Source of the DNA: Nitrosomonas sp.
GTDB lineage: Bacteria; Pseudomonadota; Gammaproteobacteria; Burkholderiales; Nitrosomonadaceae
NCBI GenBank assembly: GCA_024281995.1
Contig: JAMWZW010000001.1
Coordinates: forward strand, 806,001 to 870,000
Direction: 5' to 3'
Length of the DNA: 64,000 nucleotides
Shown here in pieces: positions 11,101 through 20,550 of the stretch; position 1 is the first letter of the stretch; each line of letters opens with the position of its first letter. The notes beneath the pieces were generated by a model that worked only from the letters and a program-made list of their open reading frames with translations, had not been told where the DNA came from and did no database searches. The translations under genes and the position numbers were made by a program.

Positions 11101-11283
11101 AATTTGATTGGTGCGGTTGTCGGTTCCCAGCCATTTGGCGGCGAGGGATTATCCGGGACCGGGCCAAAATCCGGTGGCCCCCATTATTTGCAGCGCTTCG
11201 CAACCGAACGCGTGGTTACCATCAATACCGCGGCGGTTGGCGGCAATGCTGGTTTGTTGTCGTCGCGGAAAGATACCGATTGA
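8167..11283 (+). CDS. putA: Bifunctional proline dehydrogenase / L-glutamate-gamma-semialdehyde dehydrogenase
   Basis: 1038 residues, the size of minimalist type A PutA. The FAD-dependent proline dehydrogenase half (about residues 180-470) shows RLVKGAYWD near 347, LYGMGE and RVYAPVGDYKELLPYL. The aldehyde dehydrogenase half (about 530-1010) has SPWNFPVAIF, the general base Glu790 in AETGGQN and catalytic Cys824 in GQRCSAL. There is no N-terminal ribbon-helix-helix, so it is not a DNA-binding repressor like the E. coli protein. It oxidises proline to glutamate, passing electrons to quinone. The start ATG at 8167 has little Shine-Dalgarno support. The gene converges with the copper chaperone gene on the other strand. 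Confidence 0.96.
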   Translation: MILEVPFCSLIPYREAINKAYLYDETAHLNTLFPLAKFSHSEQAQIDGLARHWVTAIRSNATRQSGIEALLHEYDLSTQEGVLLMCLAEALLRIPDAATADRLIYDKLSSAKWHRHLGHSASWWVNASTWGLLLTGKWVQLEASPSHFDRLISRSGEPVIRMAIKQAMRLISKQFVIGSTLDEALARSEDDDNKRYRYSFDMLGEAALTMADAIRYWHVYSEAIGSLGTQTSEQRLFDRPGVSVKLSALHPRYEYTQRQRVIDELSPRLLALACAAKAANINLTIDAEESDRLDLSLDLFEIVFCHDKLEGWNGLGLAVQAYQKRAIHVIDWLAQLATECKRQIPVRLVKGAYWDTEIKQAQERGLDDYPVFTRKAATDVSYLACARRLLASGDLFYPQFATHNAHTVATLIVMAKERCFEFQRLYGMGELLYSDVLNEYPQFNCRVYAPVGDYKELLPYLVRRLLENGANSSFVNQIANADVALEAIIDDPAKQLAASLQSIPAPPHLYGKERLNSGAVHFADRASQMNFDQALASAYRQSWQAAPVVDGQILTGYAQTLINPADHTDRIGEIALADMHAADTALIAAQCAAPDWANGDASERAAILEYAANLLEAERVELMARIIREGGRTIQDALNEVREAVDFCRYYAAQVRQNFKHVITLPGITGEQSQLRLVGRGVFVCISPWNFPVAIFTGQVAAALAAGNCVIAKPAALTPLCAAYVVSMLHKAGIPKEVLHFIPGSGNEIGMRLVSSSGIAGVAFTGSLSTARQINQVLAQAERILPLIAETGGQNCMIVDSSALPEQVVKDVMVSAFNSAGQRCSALRVLFLQQEIAPQILEMLSGAMDELRIGNPMCFDTDIGPVISVSARDELYRHSKRMDHEARLIKAMLLPPESEQGSYFAPHVYEINKLEQLQHEVFGPILHVIRYHADRLNEMLDAINNSGYGLTLGIHSRIDATVDFITRHTRCGNTYVNRNLIGAVVGSQPFGGEGLSGTGPKSGGPHYLQRFATERVVTINTAAVGGNAGLLSSRKDTD

Positions 11284-11321
11284 AACGGATTATGATTGTG
11301 ACTGCAGAAATTGCTGTGCTG

Positions 11322-11537
11322 CTATTGATCGATTATTACTTCAAAACCTGCATCAATAATGGCTTCTTTAAGCTGATCAACATTGGTGTCAGCCGGATCA
11401 TGCTGAATAGTTGCAAGGGGAGGATTGAGCGAAACTTCCACCTCGGTTACGCCCGGCAGATTCTTGAGAACAGTTTTGATACTGTTGACACAGCCCATGC
11501 AGGTCATTCCCACTATGTTTATCGTGGTTTTTTGCAT
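11322..11537 (-). CDS. copZ: Heavy-metal-associated domain copper chaperone (CopZ-like)
   Basis: 71 residues forming a single HMA ferredoxin-like fold. The metal site is GMTCMGC (Cys14 and Cys17), and the remainder matches HMA proteins (LPGVTEVEVSL, IDAGFEVI). It lies 27 bases downstream of the copA stop on the same strand, so it is expected to be co-transcribed and to deliver Cu+ to the N-terminal HMA domains of CopA. The GMTCMGC variant, with Met-Gly between the cysteines, is seen in chaperones of this type. Copper specificity is inferred from context. Confidence 0.92.
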   Translation of the reverse strand: MQKTTINIVGMTCMGCVNSIKTVLKNLPGVTEVEVSLNPPLATIQHDPADTNVDQLKEAIIDAGFEVIIDQ

Positions 11538-11564
11538 AATAATAACTGTTCCCTTTTGAATGAT

Positions 11565-13961
11565 TTAATGATTGGCTTGCCAGCGTTTCAATAACAGCGA
11601 GTTGCTGACGACAGATACCGAACTCATCGCCATCGCAGCGCCTGCAATGACTGGATTGAGCATGCCGACAGCTGCCAATGGAATTCCAAGAATATTATAA
11701 ACAAAAGCAAAAAACAAATTTTGGCGGATTTTTTTGAGTGTTGCCCGTGACAGGGAAATGGCATCGGCGACACTCATGAGATCGTTGCGTATCAGCGTAA
11801 TGTCAGCCGCTTCAATGGCTACATCCGAACCGGCGCCGATGGCAAAACTGACGTCTGCGGCTGCCAATGCTGGCGCATCGTTGATGCCGTCTCCGACCAT
11901 TGCGGTAAATTTACCTTGCGCCTTCATTTTAACCACTTCAGCAGCTTTATCCTGCGGCAGCACTTCGGCTCGATAATGGCTAATCCCGGTACGTTTGGCT
12001 ATAGCCGCAGCCGTTACGGTATTATCGCCGGTGAGCATGACCACTTCGATACCCATCGATTGCAGTTGTTTAACCGCTTTAACAGAAGTATTTCTGAGTT
12101 GGTCTGCGATAGCCAGATAACCAAGAATTTGCGGATTATCGCCGGAAATTCGAGCCACACCGATGACAGTTTTGCCTTCCGATTGTAGTGCAATGATTTG
12201 TTTCTCATCCGGGATGAGGCCTTGTTGCGTAAGAAATTTGGGTGAACCTAGCAGATATTGCGTGTCACGAATATTTGCGCGGATGCCGCTGCCGGTAATC
12301 GCTGAAAAATCTTGGATGGGTTGTAACTGCAGCTGTTGTTGTTTTTGGGCGCTTTCTAAGACTGCCCGTGCCAAGGGATGTTCGGATCCTTGCTCCAAGG
12401 AAGCTGCAATTTGTAATAAATCCTGTGCATTGAAGGATGCAGCCGGGGCAATATCCGTGACTTCCGGTTTTCCTTCGGTCAGTGTACCGGTTTTATCCAC
12501 GATGATAGTTTGAATTTTCTCGGCATGTTCCAGTGCAGCCGCATTTTTGACCAGCACGCCAGCCTGCGCGCCACGCCCGGTTCCGACCATGATGGCGGTA
12601 GGTGTTGCCAGCCCCAATGCGCAAGGGCAGGCAATGACCAATACTGCAACAGCATGAATGAGCGCAGCAACAAAGTCATTCATAAGCCACCAAGTGATTG
12701 CTAGTGTCAGCACGCTGATTGCCACGACAACGGGGACAAAAATACCTGAAATCGTATCGGCCATGCGTTGAATGGGGGCTTTGGAGCCTTGGGCTTCTTC
12801 AACCAAGTGAATAATGGCAGCCAACTGGGTGTTCGCACCGACGCTTGTTGCGCGGCATTTGAGCAAGCCTTGCTGGTTTAAAGTTGCGGCAAAAACTTTG
12901 GCTCCGGCTTGTTTGCTTACCGGTAAGCTTTCGCCGGTTAACATGGATTCATTGACGCTGGACGAACCTTCAACAACGACACCATCCACCGGTAAATGCT
13001 CACCCGGACGTACGATGAAGATATCATCGGCTTGCAGGCTGTTAGCCGGAACTTCGACGATTTCTCCATTGCGTTCGATTCGTGCAGTTTTGGGCTGTAA
13101 TCTAATTAATGCTTCAATAGCTTCGGAAGTTCTGCCCTTGGCGCGTGCTTCCATCAATTTTCCAAGTAAAACAAGAGTGATAATCGCTGCGCTGGCTTCA
13201 AAATAAACATGTTGATTCAGCCCGAAGAAGGTCACGGCAGTGCTGAAGAGATAGGCCATGCTGGTTCCTAATGCCACCAATACATCCATATTGGCGCTAC
13301 CGCCACGCAGCGCATGCCAGCCTCCAATATAAAAACGTTTTCCAATCCAGAATTGTACGGGGGTTGCTAAAAGCCATTGCACCCAGTTAGGCAGCATGTC
13401 CATTTCGTGACCTGAAAACATGGCACCCATTTGCAATACCAGGGGTAGCGTGAGAATCGCTGAAATCCAAAATAAACGTAATTCTGACTGGTAAGCCGCC
13501 TGGCGCCGCGCTTTTTCTTCCACGTGATTCAATTCACTGATTTCGTAAGCGTCGTAGCCAGCATTGACCACTGCTTCGATCAGTTGACCGGTTGTCACCA
13601 ATCCTGGCTTGAAAATTACGCGGGCTGTTTCGGTTGCGACATTGACAGTGGCTGTAACGCCGGGCAGTTTGTTCAACGCCTTTTCAATATGCCCGGCACA
13701 AGCCGCGCAAGTCATTTTTCCGAGCTGCAGTTGTACCGAGCGTGGCGCAATATGAAAACCGGCTTTTTCGATGGCGCGGATTAGCGTATCGGTCTTGACC
13801 TGTGTTTCGTCATAATTGACATGCGCTTTTTCATTGGCAAAATTGACGCTTGCTTCTACGCCGGAGAGTTTATTCAAATTCTTTTCGATACGAGCCGCGC
13901 AGGCAGCGCATGTCATACCTTCAATGGGCAGTTCAATGTGTTTGAGGGTTGAAGAATTCAT
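11565..13961 (-). CDS. copA: Cu+-exporting P1B-type ATPase with two N-terminal HMA domains
   Basis: 798 residues. Two HMA domains come first, with metal-binding Cys18/Cys21 (GMTCAAC) and Cys85/Cys88 (KMTCAAC). Then come the P1B transmembrane helices, the actuator TGES loop, the transmembrane ion motif ACPCALG near residue 445, the phosphorylated aspartate in DKTGTLTEG near 489, the SEHPLA motif of heavy-metal pumps, and [11 protein letters not shown]. The CPC motif plus the MxxSS-like C-terminal helix ([12 protein letters not shown]) are signatures of the Cu+ subgroup (P1B-1). It removes cytosolic copper. No CueR or CsoR regulator gene is adjacent. It is read as a unit with copZ downstream and possibly the 202-residue gene 74 bases upstream. 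Confidence 0.96.
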   Translation of the reverse strand: MNSSTLKHIELPIEGMTCAACAARIEKNLNKLSGVEASVNFANEKAHVNYDETQVKTDTLIRAIEKAGFHIAPRSVQLQLGKMTCAACAGHIEKALNKLPGVTATVNVATETARVIFKPGLVTTGQLIEAVVNAGYDAYEISELNHVEEKARRQAAYQSELRLFWISAILTLPLVLQMGAMFSGHEMDMLPNWVQWLLATPVQFWIGKRFYIGGWHALRGGSANMDVLVALGTSMAYLFSTAVTFFGLNQHVYFEASAAIITLVLLGKLMEARAKGRTSEAIEALIRLQPKTARIERNGEIVEVPANSLQADDIFIVRPGEHLPVDGVVVEGSSSVNESMLTGESLPVSKQAGAKVFAATLNQQGLLKCRATSVGANTQLAAIIHLVEEAQGSKAPIQRMADTISGIFVPVVVAISVLTLAITWWLMNDFVAALIHAVAVLVIACPCALGLATPTAIMVGTGRGAQAGVLVKNAAALEHAEKIQTIIVDKTGTLTEGKPEVTDIAPAASFNAQDLLQIAASLEQGSEHPLARAVLESAQKQQQLQLQPIQDFSAITGSGIRANIRDTQYLLGSPKFLTQQGLIPDEKQIIALQSEGKTVIGVARISGDNPQILGYLAIADQLRNTSVKAVKQLQSMGIEVVMLTGDNTVTAAAIAKRTGISHYRAEVLPQDKAAEVVKMKAQGKFTAMVGDGINDAPALAAADVSFAIGAGSDVAIEAADITLIRNDLMSVADAISLSRATLKKIRQNLFFAFVYNILGIPLAAVGMLNPVIAGAAMAMSSVSVVSNSLLLKRWQANH

Positions 13962-14035
13962 TATTATTTTCCAGTGAGAAGGATATTGTTATAAATGTTT
14001 TAATAGGATTGATCGGTTAAATGCGCGTAGCTGGT

Positions 14036-14644
14036 TTATTGACGATCGAGTACGATTACGCCGTCGATCAACTGAATCCTATCTCCTTGCTGCAGATTGG
14101 ATGCATCTGGAAGAGCGATAATAGCCTGTTTGCCATCGCTCATCGTGATACCGACTTGATACTGATTATCAGGGTGGACAATGTTTCCACCTTGATGATT
14201 CATTATATGCGGATGATATTCAGGCACATGCGGCGATTGGCGAAGCACTTCTCTTGCTACCGTGCCAGCTACGACGCCACTTGCTATGGCATTTAAGCCG
14301 GAACCCTGGGTGATTTTATTGACAAAATCGATAATGCCGCAATTATTGCATCCTGCAACTGGAGGAAGCCGGCGTATATTGCCAGCATCTGTGCTTTTGA
14401 TACTGACGGCGTTTTGTGGAGCGGGAATGGCTGTGCCGATACGATGCACCTTTCGTTGCGGTTTGTTTGAACCGGACAAATTTTCTGCAGGAGACTGGGG
14501 GGGCAGATTGCTGGATTGAAGCTGCTGTTGTTGATTGAGATCACGACTAAGCACTTGTGCGGCCGCAATATGGATACTCTCTAATGCTAATATCATGACC
14601 GGCACAATCACCTTTAAATTCATCCGGCGGTTATCATTTGCCAT
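14036..14644 (-). CDS. Secreted protein related to the glycine-zipper 2TM / 17-kDa antigen family, shortened zipper
   Basis: 202 residues. A signal peptide ends near residue 29 (IHIAAAQ). A Gln/Ser/Pro-rich linker follows, then VAGCNNCGIIDFV, which resembles the CxxCG element preceding the glycine zipper in betaproteobacterial 2TM-zipper proteins. The usual long GxxxG zipper is cut down here to NAIASGVVAGTVAREVL. The C-terminus (YQVGITMSDGKQAIIAL to GDRIQLIDGVIVL) matches the beta-rich end of that family. GGAG precedes the ATG at a good distance. It sits between tatC and copA on the same strand. An envelope-stabilising role is inferred by family only, and the paired cysteines beside a copper pump are suggestive but unproven. 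Confidence 0.65.
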   Translation of the reverse strand: MANDNRRMNLKVIVPVMILALESIHIAAAQVLSRDLNQQQQLQSSNLPPQSPAENLSGSNKPQRKVHRIGTAIPAPQNAVSIKSTDAGNIRRLPPVAGCNNCGIIDFVNKITQGSGLNAIASGVVAGTVAREVLRQSPHVPEYHPHIMNHQGGNIVHPDNQYQVGITMSDGKQAIIALPDASNLQQGDRIQLIDGVIVLDRQ

Positions 14645-14762
14645 TGTTAATCTCCATCAACCTATTCGATCATCGCGCTCCCTATAAGTTGGATTGACGG
14701 TGTATCGCGTTGGTTTCATAAAATAATTTGAAGCTGATAAATTGATCCTGCAACAGGGATAA

Positions 14763-15539
14763 TCAGTCAGGTTTGCCCGGCGTGTTTTTTTCTTCTGCAG
14801 GATCTATTTTGGATTGATCTTGTTTATTTTGGTTCTTCGCCATAATAGTGACAATGATAATTCCTAGTTCATACAGGAGACACAAAGGCACTGCTAGCAT
14901 AAATTGCGAAATCACATCTGGCGGTGTGAAAATGGCAGCAATGACAAACGCACCAACAATGACATAAGGACGGATTTCTTTTAATTTCTCAATGGTAATG
15001 ACACCCGTTCTGACCAGAACGATGACAAATATCGGCACTTCAAAGGTAAAGCCAAACGCCATGAACATCGACAAGACAAAGCTTAGATATTTGCCAATAT
15101 CCGTCATTACCGCAACGCCATCCGGGGCGAAATAAGTAATAAACTCAAACACCAGTGGTAATGCAGCAAAATAAGCGAATGCCATGCCAAAGAAAAACAA
15201 CAGGCTGCTGCCAACAACTAAAGGTAAAGCCAGGCGTTTTTCATGCGCATACAGACCTGGCGCTACAAAAGCCCATATCTGATATAAAGTGTGCGGTAAC
15301 GTGATTACAAAAGCCATCATCATGGCGACTTTCATCGGTACGAAGAAAGGCGTGGCCACATCCGTTGCAATCATTTGCCCGCCTTGTGGCAATTTCTCCA
15401 AGAGAGGTTGTGCCAGTAACGAATAGAGCTCACGGGCATAAAAAGCACAAGGAATAAAACCAATCACGAGTCCGCTCAACACACGAATTATTCTGGTACG
15501 TAGCTCTACTAGGTGTGACAGAAATGAGCCTTCAAGCAT
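14763..15539 (-). CDS. tatC: Twin-arginine translocase subunit TatC
   Basis: 258 residues with six transmembrane segments. The N-terminal SFLSHLVELRTRIIR is the conserved cytoplasmic motif that binds the twin-arginine signal, and the periplasmic and membrane motifs (FFVPMKVA, YQIWAFVAPGLYAHEKR, FGFTFEVPIF) are all present. The tail is charged and hydrophilic. It forms the substrate receptor with TatB, 69 bases upstream. The multicopper oxidase at 53.9 kb has a Tat signal and is a likely substrate encoded in this window. Confidence 0.97.
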   Translation of the reverse strand: MLEGSFLSHLVELRTRIIRVLSGLVIGFIPCAFYARELYSLLAQPLLEKLPQGGQMIATDVATPFFVPMKVAMMMAFVITLPHTLYQIWAFVAPGLYAHEKRLALPLVVGSSLLFFFGMAFAYFAALPLVFEFITYFAPDGVAVMTDIGKYLSFVLSMFMAFGFTFEVPIFVIVLVRTGVITIEKLKEIRPYVIVGAFVIAAIFTPPDVISQFMLAVPLCLLYELGIIIVTIMAKNQNKQDQSKIDPAEEKNTPGKPD

Positions 15540-15608
15540 AGCGATGGTTACGCAGATAGTTGTAATGAGTATACGCTAATCAATATGACTAGAGTAATCA
15601 TCAAGCTG

Positions 15609-15998
15609 TTATTGCTTATCCTTATCAGCAACATGTTCAGATTCACTGGAGGATGAAGCGGATTGCGGATGTTTGTTATGAGGTTGCGATGCGGATAAAT
15701 TCAATGATGGGTTTTCGGTACTTTTGCTATCCGAAATAGTGTTTTCCAATTGACTGACACCTTGTCGAACAGAATTCTCGATCGATTGAGCAGTATCTTG
15801 CATAGAGGATTGTATTTTTTTTAATTCTTCCATGCGTATTTCATTATGAATGTCAGTTTTAACGCTATAAACAAAATTGCGGCAGCGGCCATATAAATGT
15901 CCCAGTGTTCGTGACACTGCGGGTAGTCGTTCAGGCCCAATTACAATCAATGCAACGATTGATATAACCAATAATTCCATAAAACTGATATCAAACAT
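15609..15998 (-). CDS. tatB: Twin-arginine translocase subunit TatB
   Basis: 129 residues. The N-terminus MFDISFMELLVISIVALIV is the single membrane helix, followed by the conserved IGPERLP hinge, an amphipathic helix and a Ser/Asn/Lys-rich tail of about 60 residues that looks disordered. The GPERLP element distinguishes TatB from TatA. It lies between tatA (80 bases upstream) and tatC (69 bases downstream) in the standard order. Confidence 0.95.
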   Translation of the reverse strand: MFDISFMELLVISIVALIVIGPERLPAVSRTLGHLYGRCRNFVYSVKTDIHNEIRMEELKKIQSSMQDTAQSIENSVRQGVSQLENTISDSKSTENPSLNLSASQPHNKHPQSASSSSESEHVADKDKQ

Positions 15999-16078
15999 GT
16001 TGTTTTTGATTAAGTATTATTCAATAAAGGTATGAATTAAACTTGGATGCATCAAATTTTCATGGTGCAGTGAGCTAT

Positions 16079-16453
16079 CTAATTTTTAGCCTGTGTTTTT
16101 TCCTTAATTTCAGTATCGGCGTTAATGGTCTGATTATTAGTGTTATCTTTGGAAGTTTCGTTTGCTTGTGTAGATGCAGCAGAAAAATTTTCTGGAGTGC
16201 GATGTGCTTCTCTACCGCTTTCTTTGAAGGTGTTTGTTGTACCTTCCTTCTTTGCTTCAACTTCGATGATTGGATTGTCGGTGTGGTTTGATTGAGTCAT
16301 AGAATTTTCGTTATCCGATTCTTTCATCCCGTCCTTAAAGCCTTTTATGGCGTTTCCTAGATCACTGCCCAGATTACGTAGTTTCTTGGTACCAAAGACC
16401 AAGACCACAATTACTAATACAATTATCCAATGCCATATGCTGAATGTGCCCAT
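16079..16453 (-). CDS. tatA: Twin-arginine translocase subunit TatA, with a long tail
   Basis: 124 residues, compared with 75-90 for most TatA proteins. The short membrane helix ([17 protein letters not shown]), the [10 protein letters not shown] hinge and the amphipathic helix ([15 protein letters not shown]) are canonical. The extra length is an Asn/Thr/Glu/Lys-rich tail of about 75 residues after position 48. The start is supported by AGGAGA seven bases upstream. It forms the translocation pore for folded Tat substrates. The gene follows the HIT gene by 32 bases, which ties the tat genes to the his operon transcript. Confidence 0.95.
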   Translation of the reverse strand: MGTFSIWHWIIVLVIVVLVFGTKKLRNLGSDLGNAIKGFKDGMKESDNENSMTQSNHTDNPIIEVEAKKEGTTNTFKESGREAHRTPENFSAASTQANETSKDNTNNQTINADTEIKEKTQAKN

Positions 16454-16485
16454 TACTTTCTCCTGTAAAATGGAACAGTATTAGC

Positions 16486-16836
16486 TTAGCCTTGATGGAT
16501 CATTACAGGTAAGCGCTCTCTGCCGCCAATGATGTGAAAATGCAAGTGAAATATTTCCTGTCCACCCACACGTCCGGTATTAATAATAGTGCGAAAACCA
16601 TCTTCACAGCCCTGTTCTTTTGCCAGATCAGGAACTAATAGTAACATTTTGCCTAATAAATTCTGATGATTATCTTGAATATCAGTAAGTGAATCAATAT
16701 GCAACTTAGGAATTAGTAAAAAATGAACAGGGGCAGCAGGATTGATGTCATTAAAAGCAAGGATCTCTTCGTTTTCATAAATTTTGTTACAAGGAATTTC
16801 TTTCCGTACTATTTTGCAAAAAATACAATTATCCAT
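16486..16836 (-). CDS. HIT-family nucleotide-binding hydrolase (HinT-like)
   Basis: 116 residues. The N-terminal CIFCKIVRKEIPCNKIYE carries a zinc-type CxxC and the HinT substrate loop, and the histidine triad appears as HLHFHIIGG. The fold and length match HinT purine nucleoside phosphoramidases. It lies 3 bases after hisE and 32 before tatA, so it is embedded in the his-tat transcript, an arrangement repeatedly seen in betaproteobacteria. Its physiological substrate is unknown. Confidence 0.93.
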   Translation of the reverse strand: MDNCIFCKIVRKEIPCNKIYENEEILAFNDINPAAPVHFLLIPKLHIDSLTDIQDNHQNLLGKMLLLVPDLAKEQGCEDGFRTIINTGRVGGQEIFHLHFHIIGGRERLPVMIHQG

Positions 16837-16839
16837 ATC

Positions 16840-17166
16840 TCAGCCTATTGTTCGTGATGCTTTTTCTTCAATACCAGAAATGCCTTCTCGTCTTGCAAGT
16901 TCTTGTAAAACATCATCAGGATTAAGTCCGTGGTATGCAAGTAGTACTAAACAATGAAACCATAAATCAGCAGTTTCGTAGACGACTTGTTTGGCATCCC
17001 CATCTTTCGATGCCATTAATGTCTCCGCAGATTCTTCTGCAATTTTCTTTAGTATCTTATCGTGCCCACCATGAAACAGCTTAGCTACATATGAGTTGTT
17101 TGCATCGGCTAGTTTACGTGCTTCAATGGTTTCCGCCAAGCGGTGGAGAATAGTCAAATCGGTCAT
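16840..17166 (-). CDS. hisE: Phosphoribosyl-ATP pyrophosphatase
   Basis: 108 residues of the MazG-like HisE fold. The acidic metal-binding elements are [13 protein letters not shown] and [14 protein letters not shown]. It hydrolyses PR-ATP to PR-AMP, the second step of histidine synthesis. Its ATG overlaps the hisI stop in an ATGA, which implies translational coupling. HisI and HisE are separate proteins here, as in many betaproteobacteria, whereas enterobacteria have a HisIE fusion. Confidence 0.95.
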   Translation of the reverse strand: MTDLTILHRLAETIEARKLADANNSYVAKLFHGGHDKILKKIAEESAETLMASKDGDAKQVVYETADLWFHCLVLLAYHGLNPDDVLQELARREGISGIEEKASRTIG

Positions 17167-17555
17167 TTATTATAAATTTCTTCCGGCTGTTTGATTATGG
17201 AGGCTGCAACGATCCATTTATTTTCTTTTAATTTCTGGAAGAAACAACTCTGCCTGCCAGTATGACAAGCGATACCCCCTGTTTGCTCTACCATAAGGAG
17301 CAATACATCTTCATCGCAATCCAGATATATATCCCTTATTTTTTGAGTATGACCCGATTCTTCACCTTTGTGCCACAATTTCTTACGTGAGCGTGACCAA
17401 TATACCGCTTCGCGTTTTTCTACTGTTAATTTGAGTGCCTCGCGGTTCATCCACGCAAACATGAGAATTTTTCCGCTATCGACATCCTGGACAATCACTG
17501 GTATCAAACCATCGCCAGTCCAGTTGATTTTATTGAGCCAAGAGTCAGGAGGCAT
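17163..17555 (-). CDS. hisI: Phosphoribosyl-AMP cyclohydrolase
   Basis: 130 residues, the size of stand-alone HisI. It contains [22 protein letters not shown], the arginine-rich [18 protein letters not shown], the Mg-binding DCDEDVLLL and the zinc cysteines in [14 protein letters not shown]. It opens the PR-AMP ring in the third histidine step. The stop overlaps the start of hisE by four bases, and the start lies 42 bases after hisF. Confidence 0.95.
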   Translation of the reverse strand: MPPDSWLNKINWTGDGLIPVIVQDVDSGKILMFAWMNREALKLTVEKREAVYWSRSRKKLWHKGEESGHTQKIRDIYLDCDEDVLLLMVEQTGGIACHTGRQSCFFQKLKENKWIVAASIIKQPEEIYNK

Positions 17556-17597
17556 ATATTGGGTGGTGTTTTTAAATGTTAAGTAATAATTTTAACA

Positions 17598-18371
17598 TCA
17601 TAATCGTACTTCAATGCCATTTTGCGCCATATACCGCTTTGCTTGTTGTATGGTAAATTCACCATAGTGAAAGATACTTGCGGCTAATACCGCATCCGCG
17701 TGCCCTTGTAAAACGCCAGCGACCAAATGATCCAGGGTGCCGACACCGCCACTGGCAATAACCGGTATATCGATGGCATCTGAAATAGCACGTGTCAAAG
17801 CGATGTCAAAACCATTACGGGTGCCATCTCTATCCATACTGGTGAGTAAAATTTCCCCAGCTCCTAAGGACTGCATTTTTTTTGCCCATTCAATAGCATC
17901 TATACCGGTTGCTTTACGTCCACCATGCGTAAAAACCTCCCAGCGGGGCAAGTGATCGGGTGAGTTGACTTGCTTGGCATCAATTGCTACCACAATGCAT
18001 TGAGAGCCGTAATGATCGGATGCATCGGCTACTAACTGCGGATTTAGAACTGCCGATGTATTAATACTAACTTTGTCAGCACCGGCATTTAATAACCGGC
18101 GCACATCTTCGACTTGGCGTACACCACCGCCTACGGTCAAAGGAATAAACACCTGTGCCGCGACATCTTCGATAATATGCAAAATGAGATCACGGTTATC
18201 GGAACTGGCTGTGATGTCCAGAAAAGTGAGTTCGTCAGCGCCTTGTTCATCATAGCGGCGTGAAATTTCTACTGGATCACCCGCATCACGCAATTCAACA
18301 AAATTAACACCTTTAACAACACGTCCGTTAGTTACGTCCAAGCATGGAATAATTCGTTTAGCGAGGCTCAT
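17598..18371 (-). CDS. hisF: Imidazole glycerol phosphate synthase cyclase subunit
   Basis: 257-residue TIM barrel. The catalytic aspartate is Asp12 in [15 protein letters not shown], and the second is in VVAIDAKQV near 130. Phosphate-binding loops are VGGGVRQ and ASGGVG. With HisH it uses ammonia from glutamine to make IGP and AICAR. It lies 71 bases downstream of hisA and 42 upstream of hisI. Confidence 0.97.
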   Translation of the reverse strand: MSLAKRIIPCLDVTNGRVVKGVNFVELRDAGDPVEISRRYDEQGADELTFLDITASSDNRDLILHIIEDVAAQVFIPLTVGGGVRQVEDVRRLLNAGADKVSINTSAVLNPQLVADASDHYGSQCIVVAIDAKQVNSPDHLPRWEVFTHGGRKATGIDAIEWAKKMQSLGAGEILLTSMDRDGTRNGFDIALTRAISDAIDIPVIASGGVGTLDHLVAGVLQGHADAVLAASIFHYGEFTIQQAKRYMAQNGIEVRL

Positions 18372-18442
18372 CAGATTTAAAAGCCGATTGTGAGAATAAG
18401 GGAAAAGATAATAAATGTTGGTTTACGGTTGTAGCACGTATG

Positions 18443-19198
18443 TTATGAAATACCGTTAGCTTCACTGAGTTTGTCAGCTAATATCTGAGCTTCTCTAAAA
18501 TCCAGTGAGCCTTCATAGATCGCACGGCCGGTGATGGCGCCTATAATGCCATCCGCTTCAATTTCACATAATTTATAGACATCATCGATATTGGTGATGC
18601 CACCACTGGCAATAACCGGTATGGTGAGTTCTTTCGCCAATTCAACGGTTGCTTTGATATTGACACCGCTGAGCATGCCATCTCTGCCGATATCCGTGTA
18701 GATAATTGCTTCTACCCCATAGCCTTCAAATTTTCTTGCCAGATCGATGACATCGTGTCCAGTTACTTTAGACCATCCGTCAACGGCTACCTTACCGTCT
18801 TTTGCATCCAATCCTACCATTATCTGTCCTGGGAAAGCATTACAGGCATCTTGCAAGAAACCAGGTATTTTGATGGCGGCAGTACCAATAATGATATAGG
18901 TAATACCATCATCCAGATAGCGTTCGATTGTATCGAGATCACGGATACCACCACCGAGTTGAATCGGAATCTGATCGTCTAGAGCTTGGACAATTTCGCG
19001 AATGGCTGCTTCATTTTTAGGCTTACCGGCAAATGCACCGTTTAAATCAACAAGATGTAGTCTGCGTGCACCTTGACTTAGCCAATGTGTAGCCATCTCA
19101 GCCGGCTCTTCGGAAAATACTGTTGCATCTTCCATGACGCCTTGTTTGAGTCGAACACAATGCCCATCTTTGAGATCAATTGCAGGAATAATTAGCAT
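18443..19198 (-). CDS. hisA: ProFAR isomerase
   Basis: 251-residue half-barrel-duplicated TIM barrel that isomerises ProFAR to PRFAR. Catalytic Asp8 is in [10 protein letters not shown], and the second aspartate is in [11 protein letters not shown]. Phosphate loops LGGGIRD and ASGGI are seen. It is flanked by hisH (48 bases upstream) and hisF. Confidence 0.97.
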   Translation of the reverse strand: MLIIPAIDLKDGHCVRLKQGVMEDATVFSEEPAEMATHWLSQGARRLHLVDLNGAFAGKPKNEAAIREIVQALDDQIPIQLGGGIRDLDTIERYLDDGITYIIIGTAAIKIPGFLQDACNAFPGQIMVGLDAKDGKVAVDGWSKVTGHDVIDLARKFEGYGVEAIIYTDIGRDGMLSGVNIKATVELAKELTIPVIASGGITNIDDVYKLCEIEADGIIGAITGRAIYEGSLDFREAQILADKLSEANGIS

Positions 19199-19246
19199 AA
19201 CTAATCTAGATTACTTTATTGATGAATAATAAATGATTTTTTGTTA

Positions 19247-19897
19247 TTAATGCGTGAAATAGGGTTTCCATTTGACAAAATTACTTAACAGGGTTAACCC
19301 TGCTAATTGGCTTTTTTCAGGATGAAATTGTACCGCGAAAATATTGTCTTTTGCGATAGCACAAGTAAACGGGAAAGGATAATCACTATGCGCTGCAATT
19401 GATGTAGCATCAGCTGTTTCAACATAATAGCTATGTACAAAGTAAAAACGTGCGTCTTTCGCTATACCTTCCCATAAAGGATGTTTGATTGTTTGATAAA
19501 CCTGATTCCATCCCATATGAGGCACTTTGAGTTTTTGTCCATCTGGTGTAATCATTGCTGAAGTAGGAAAATGGACTACTTTTCCTGGCAGGATATTTAA
19601 TCCTTTTACATGCCCTTCTTCACTCTCTTCAAACAGCATTTGCAAGCCGATACAAATGCCAAGGAACGGTTTGTGAGCAGCCGCTTCCAAAATAACTTCA
19701 CGCAGTCCGCGGGACTCGAGCTCATGCATACAATTACGCATAGCACCTTGTCCTGGTACTACCACGCGCTTTGCTTTGTACACAGCATCAGGATCACTAG
19801 TAACTACGATTGATGAAGTTGGTGCGATATACTCAAGTGCTTTATGTACGGAACGCAAATTCCCCATGCCGTAGTCAACAATTGCAATATCAGTCAT
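19247..19897 (-). CDS. hisH: Imidazole glycerol phosphate synthase glutaminase subunit
   Basis: 216-residue class I glutamine amidotransferase. The nucleophile cysteine is in LGICIGLQMLFE, and the His-Glu pair is in VQFHPEKSQ near the C-terminus. DYGMGNLRS at the N-terminus is standard for HisH. It supplies ammonia to HisF through the barrel. The spacing to hisB is 27 bases. Confidence 0.96.
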   Translation of the reverse strand: MTDIAIVDYGMGNLRSVHKALEYIAPTSSIVVTSDPDAVYKAKRVVVPGQGAMRNCMHELESRGLREVILEAAAHKPFLGICIGLQMLFEESEEGHVKGLNILPGKVVHFPTSAMITPDGQKLKVPHMGWNQVYQTIKHPLWEGIAKDARFYFVHSYYVETADATSIAAHSDYPFPFTCAIAKDNIFAVQFHPEKSQLAGLTLLSNFVKWKPYFTH

Positions 19898-19924
19898 ACG
19901 TTGATGTTTATATATCTATAATTA

Positions 19925-20512
19925 TTATAAAGTCCCTTTGGTCGAGGGAATAATATGAGCTGCGATAGGATCACGCTCAATCGCCATGCGGAGTGCTCTC
20001 CCGCATGCTTTAAATATCGTTTCAGCCTGGTGATGTGCGTTTCTGCCTGCTAGATTATCGATATGCAGAGTTACCAAAGCGTGATTGGTGAATCCCTGAA
20101 AAAATTCACGCACCAGATCGACATCAAAATCGCCAATCCGGGCTCGGACAAACTCGACATTGAAAACAAGGCCGGGACGTCCAGATAAGTCTATGACGAC
20201 ACGTGATAATGCTTCATCGAGAGGAACGTATGCATGGCCATAACGGCGCAATCCTTTTTTATCACCCACTGCTTTTGCAAAGGCCTGACCGAAGGTAATG
20301 CCGATATCTTCAACAGTATGGTGAGCATCAATGTGTAAGTCGCCTTGAGCAGAAACTTCGAGATCTATCATGCCATGACGAGCAATTTGATCGAGCATGT
20401 GATCCAAGAATGGCACGCCTGAATCTAAAATGGATTTACCCGTTCCATCCAGATTGAGATTAATGCTAATTTGGGTTTCTAATGTATTTCTGGTTACCTG
20501 TGCTTGGCGCAT
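19925..20512 (-). CDS. hisB: Imidazoleglycerol-phosphate dehydratase
   Basis: 195 residues, a monofunctional dehydratase without the N-terminal phosphatase found in enterobacterial HisB. The Mn-binding repeats are [18 protein letters not shown] and the second set NHALVTLH and GRNAHHQAE. Histidinol phosphatase must therefore be supplied by a separate enzyme outside this window. Confidence 0.96.
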   Translation of the reverse strand: MRQAQVTRNTLETQISINLNLDGTGKSILDSGVPFLDHMLDQIARHGMIDLEVSAQGDLHIDAHHTVEDIGITFGQAFAKAVGDKKGLRRYGHAYVPLDEALSRVVIDLSGRPGLVFNVEFVRARIGDFDVDLVREFFQGFTNHALVTLHIDNLAGRNAHHQAETIFKACGRALRMAIERDPIAAHIIPSTKGTL

Positions 20513-20550
20513 AGAATAATTTTTGATTAATACAGGATTTTTAGGGGAAT

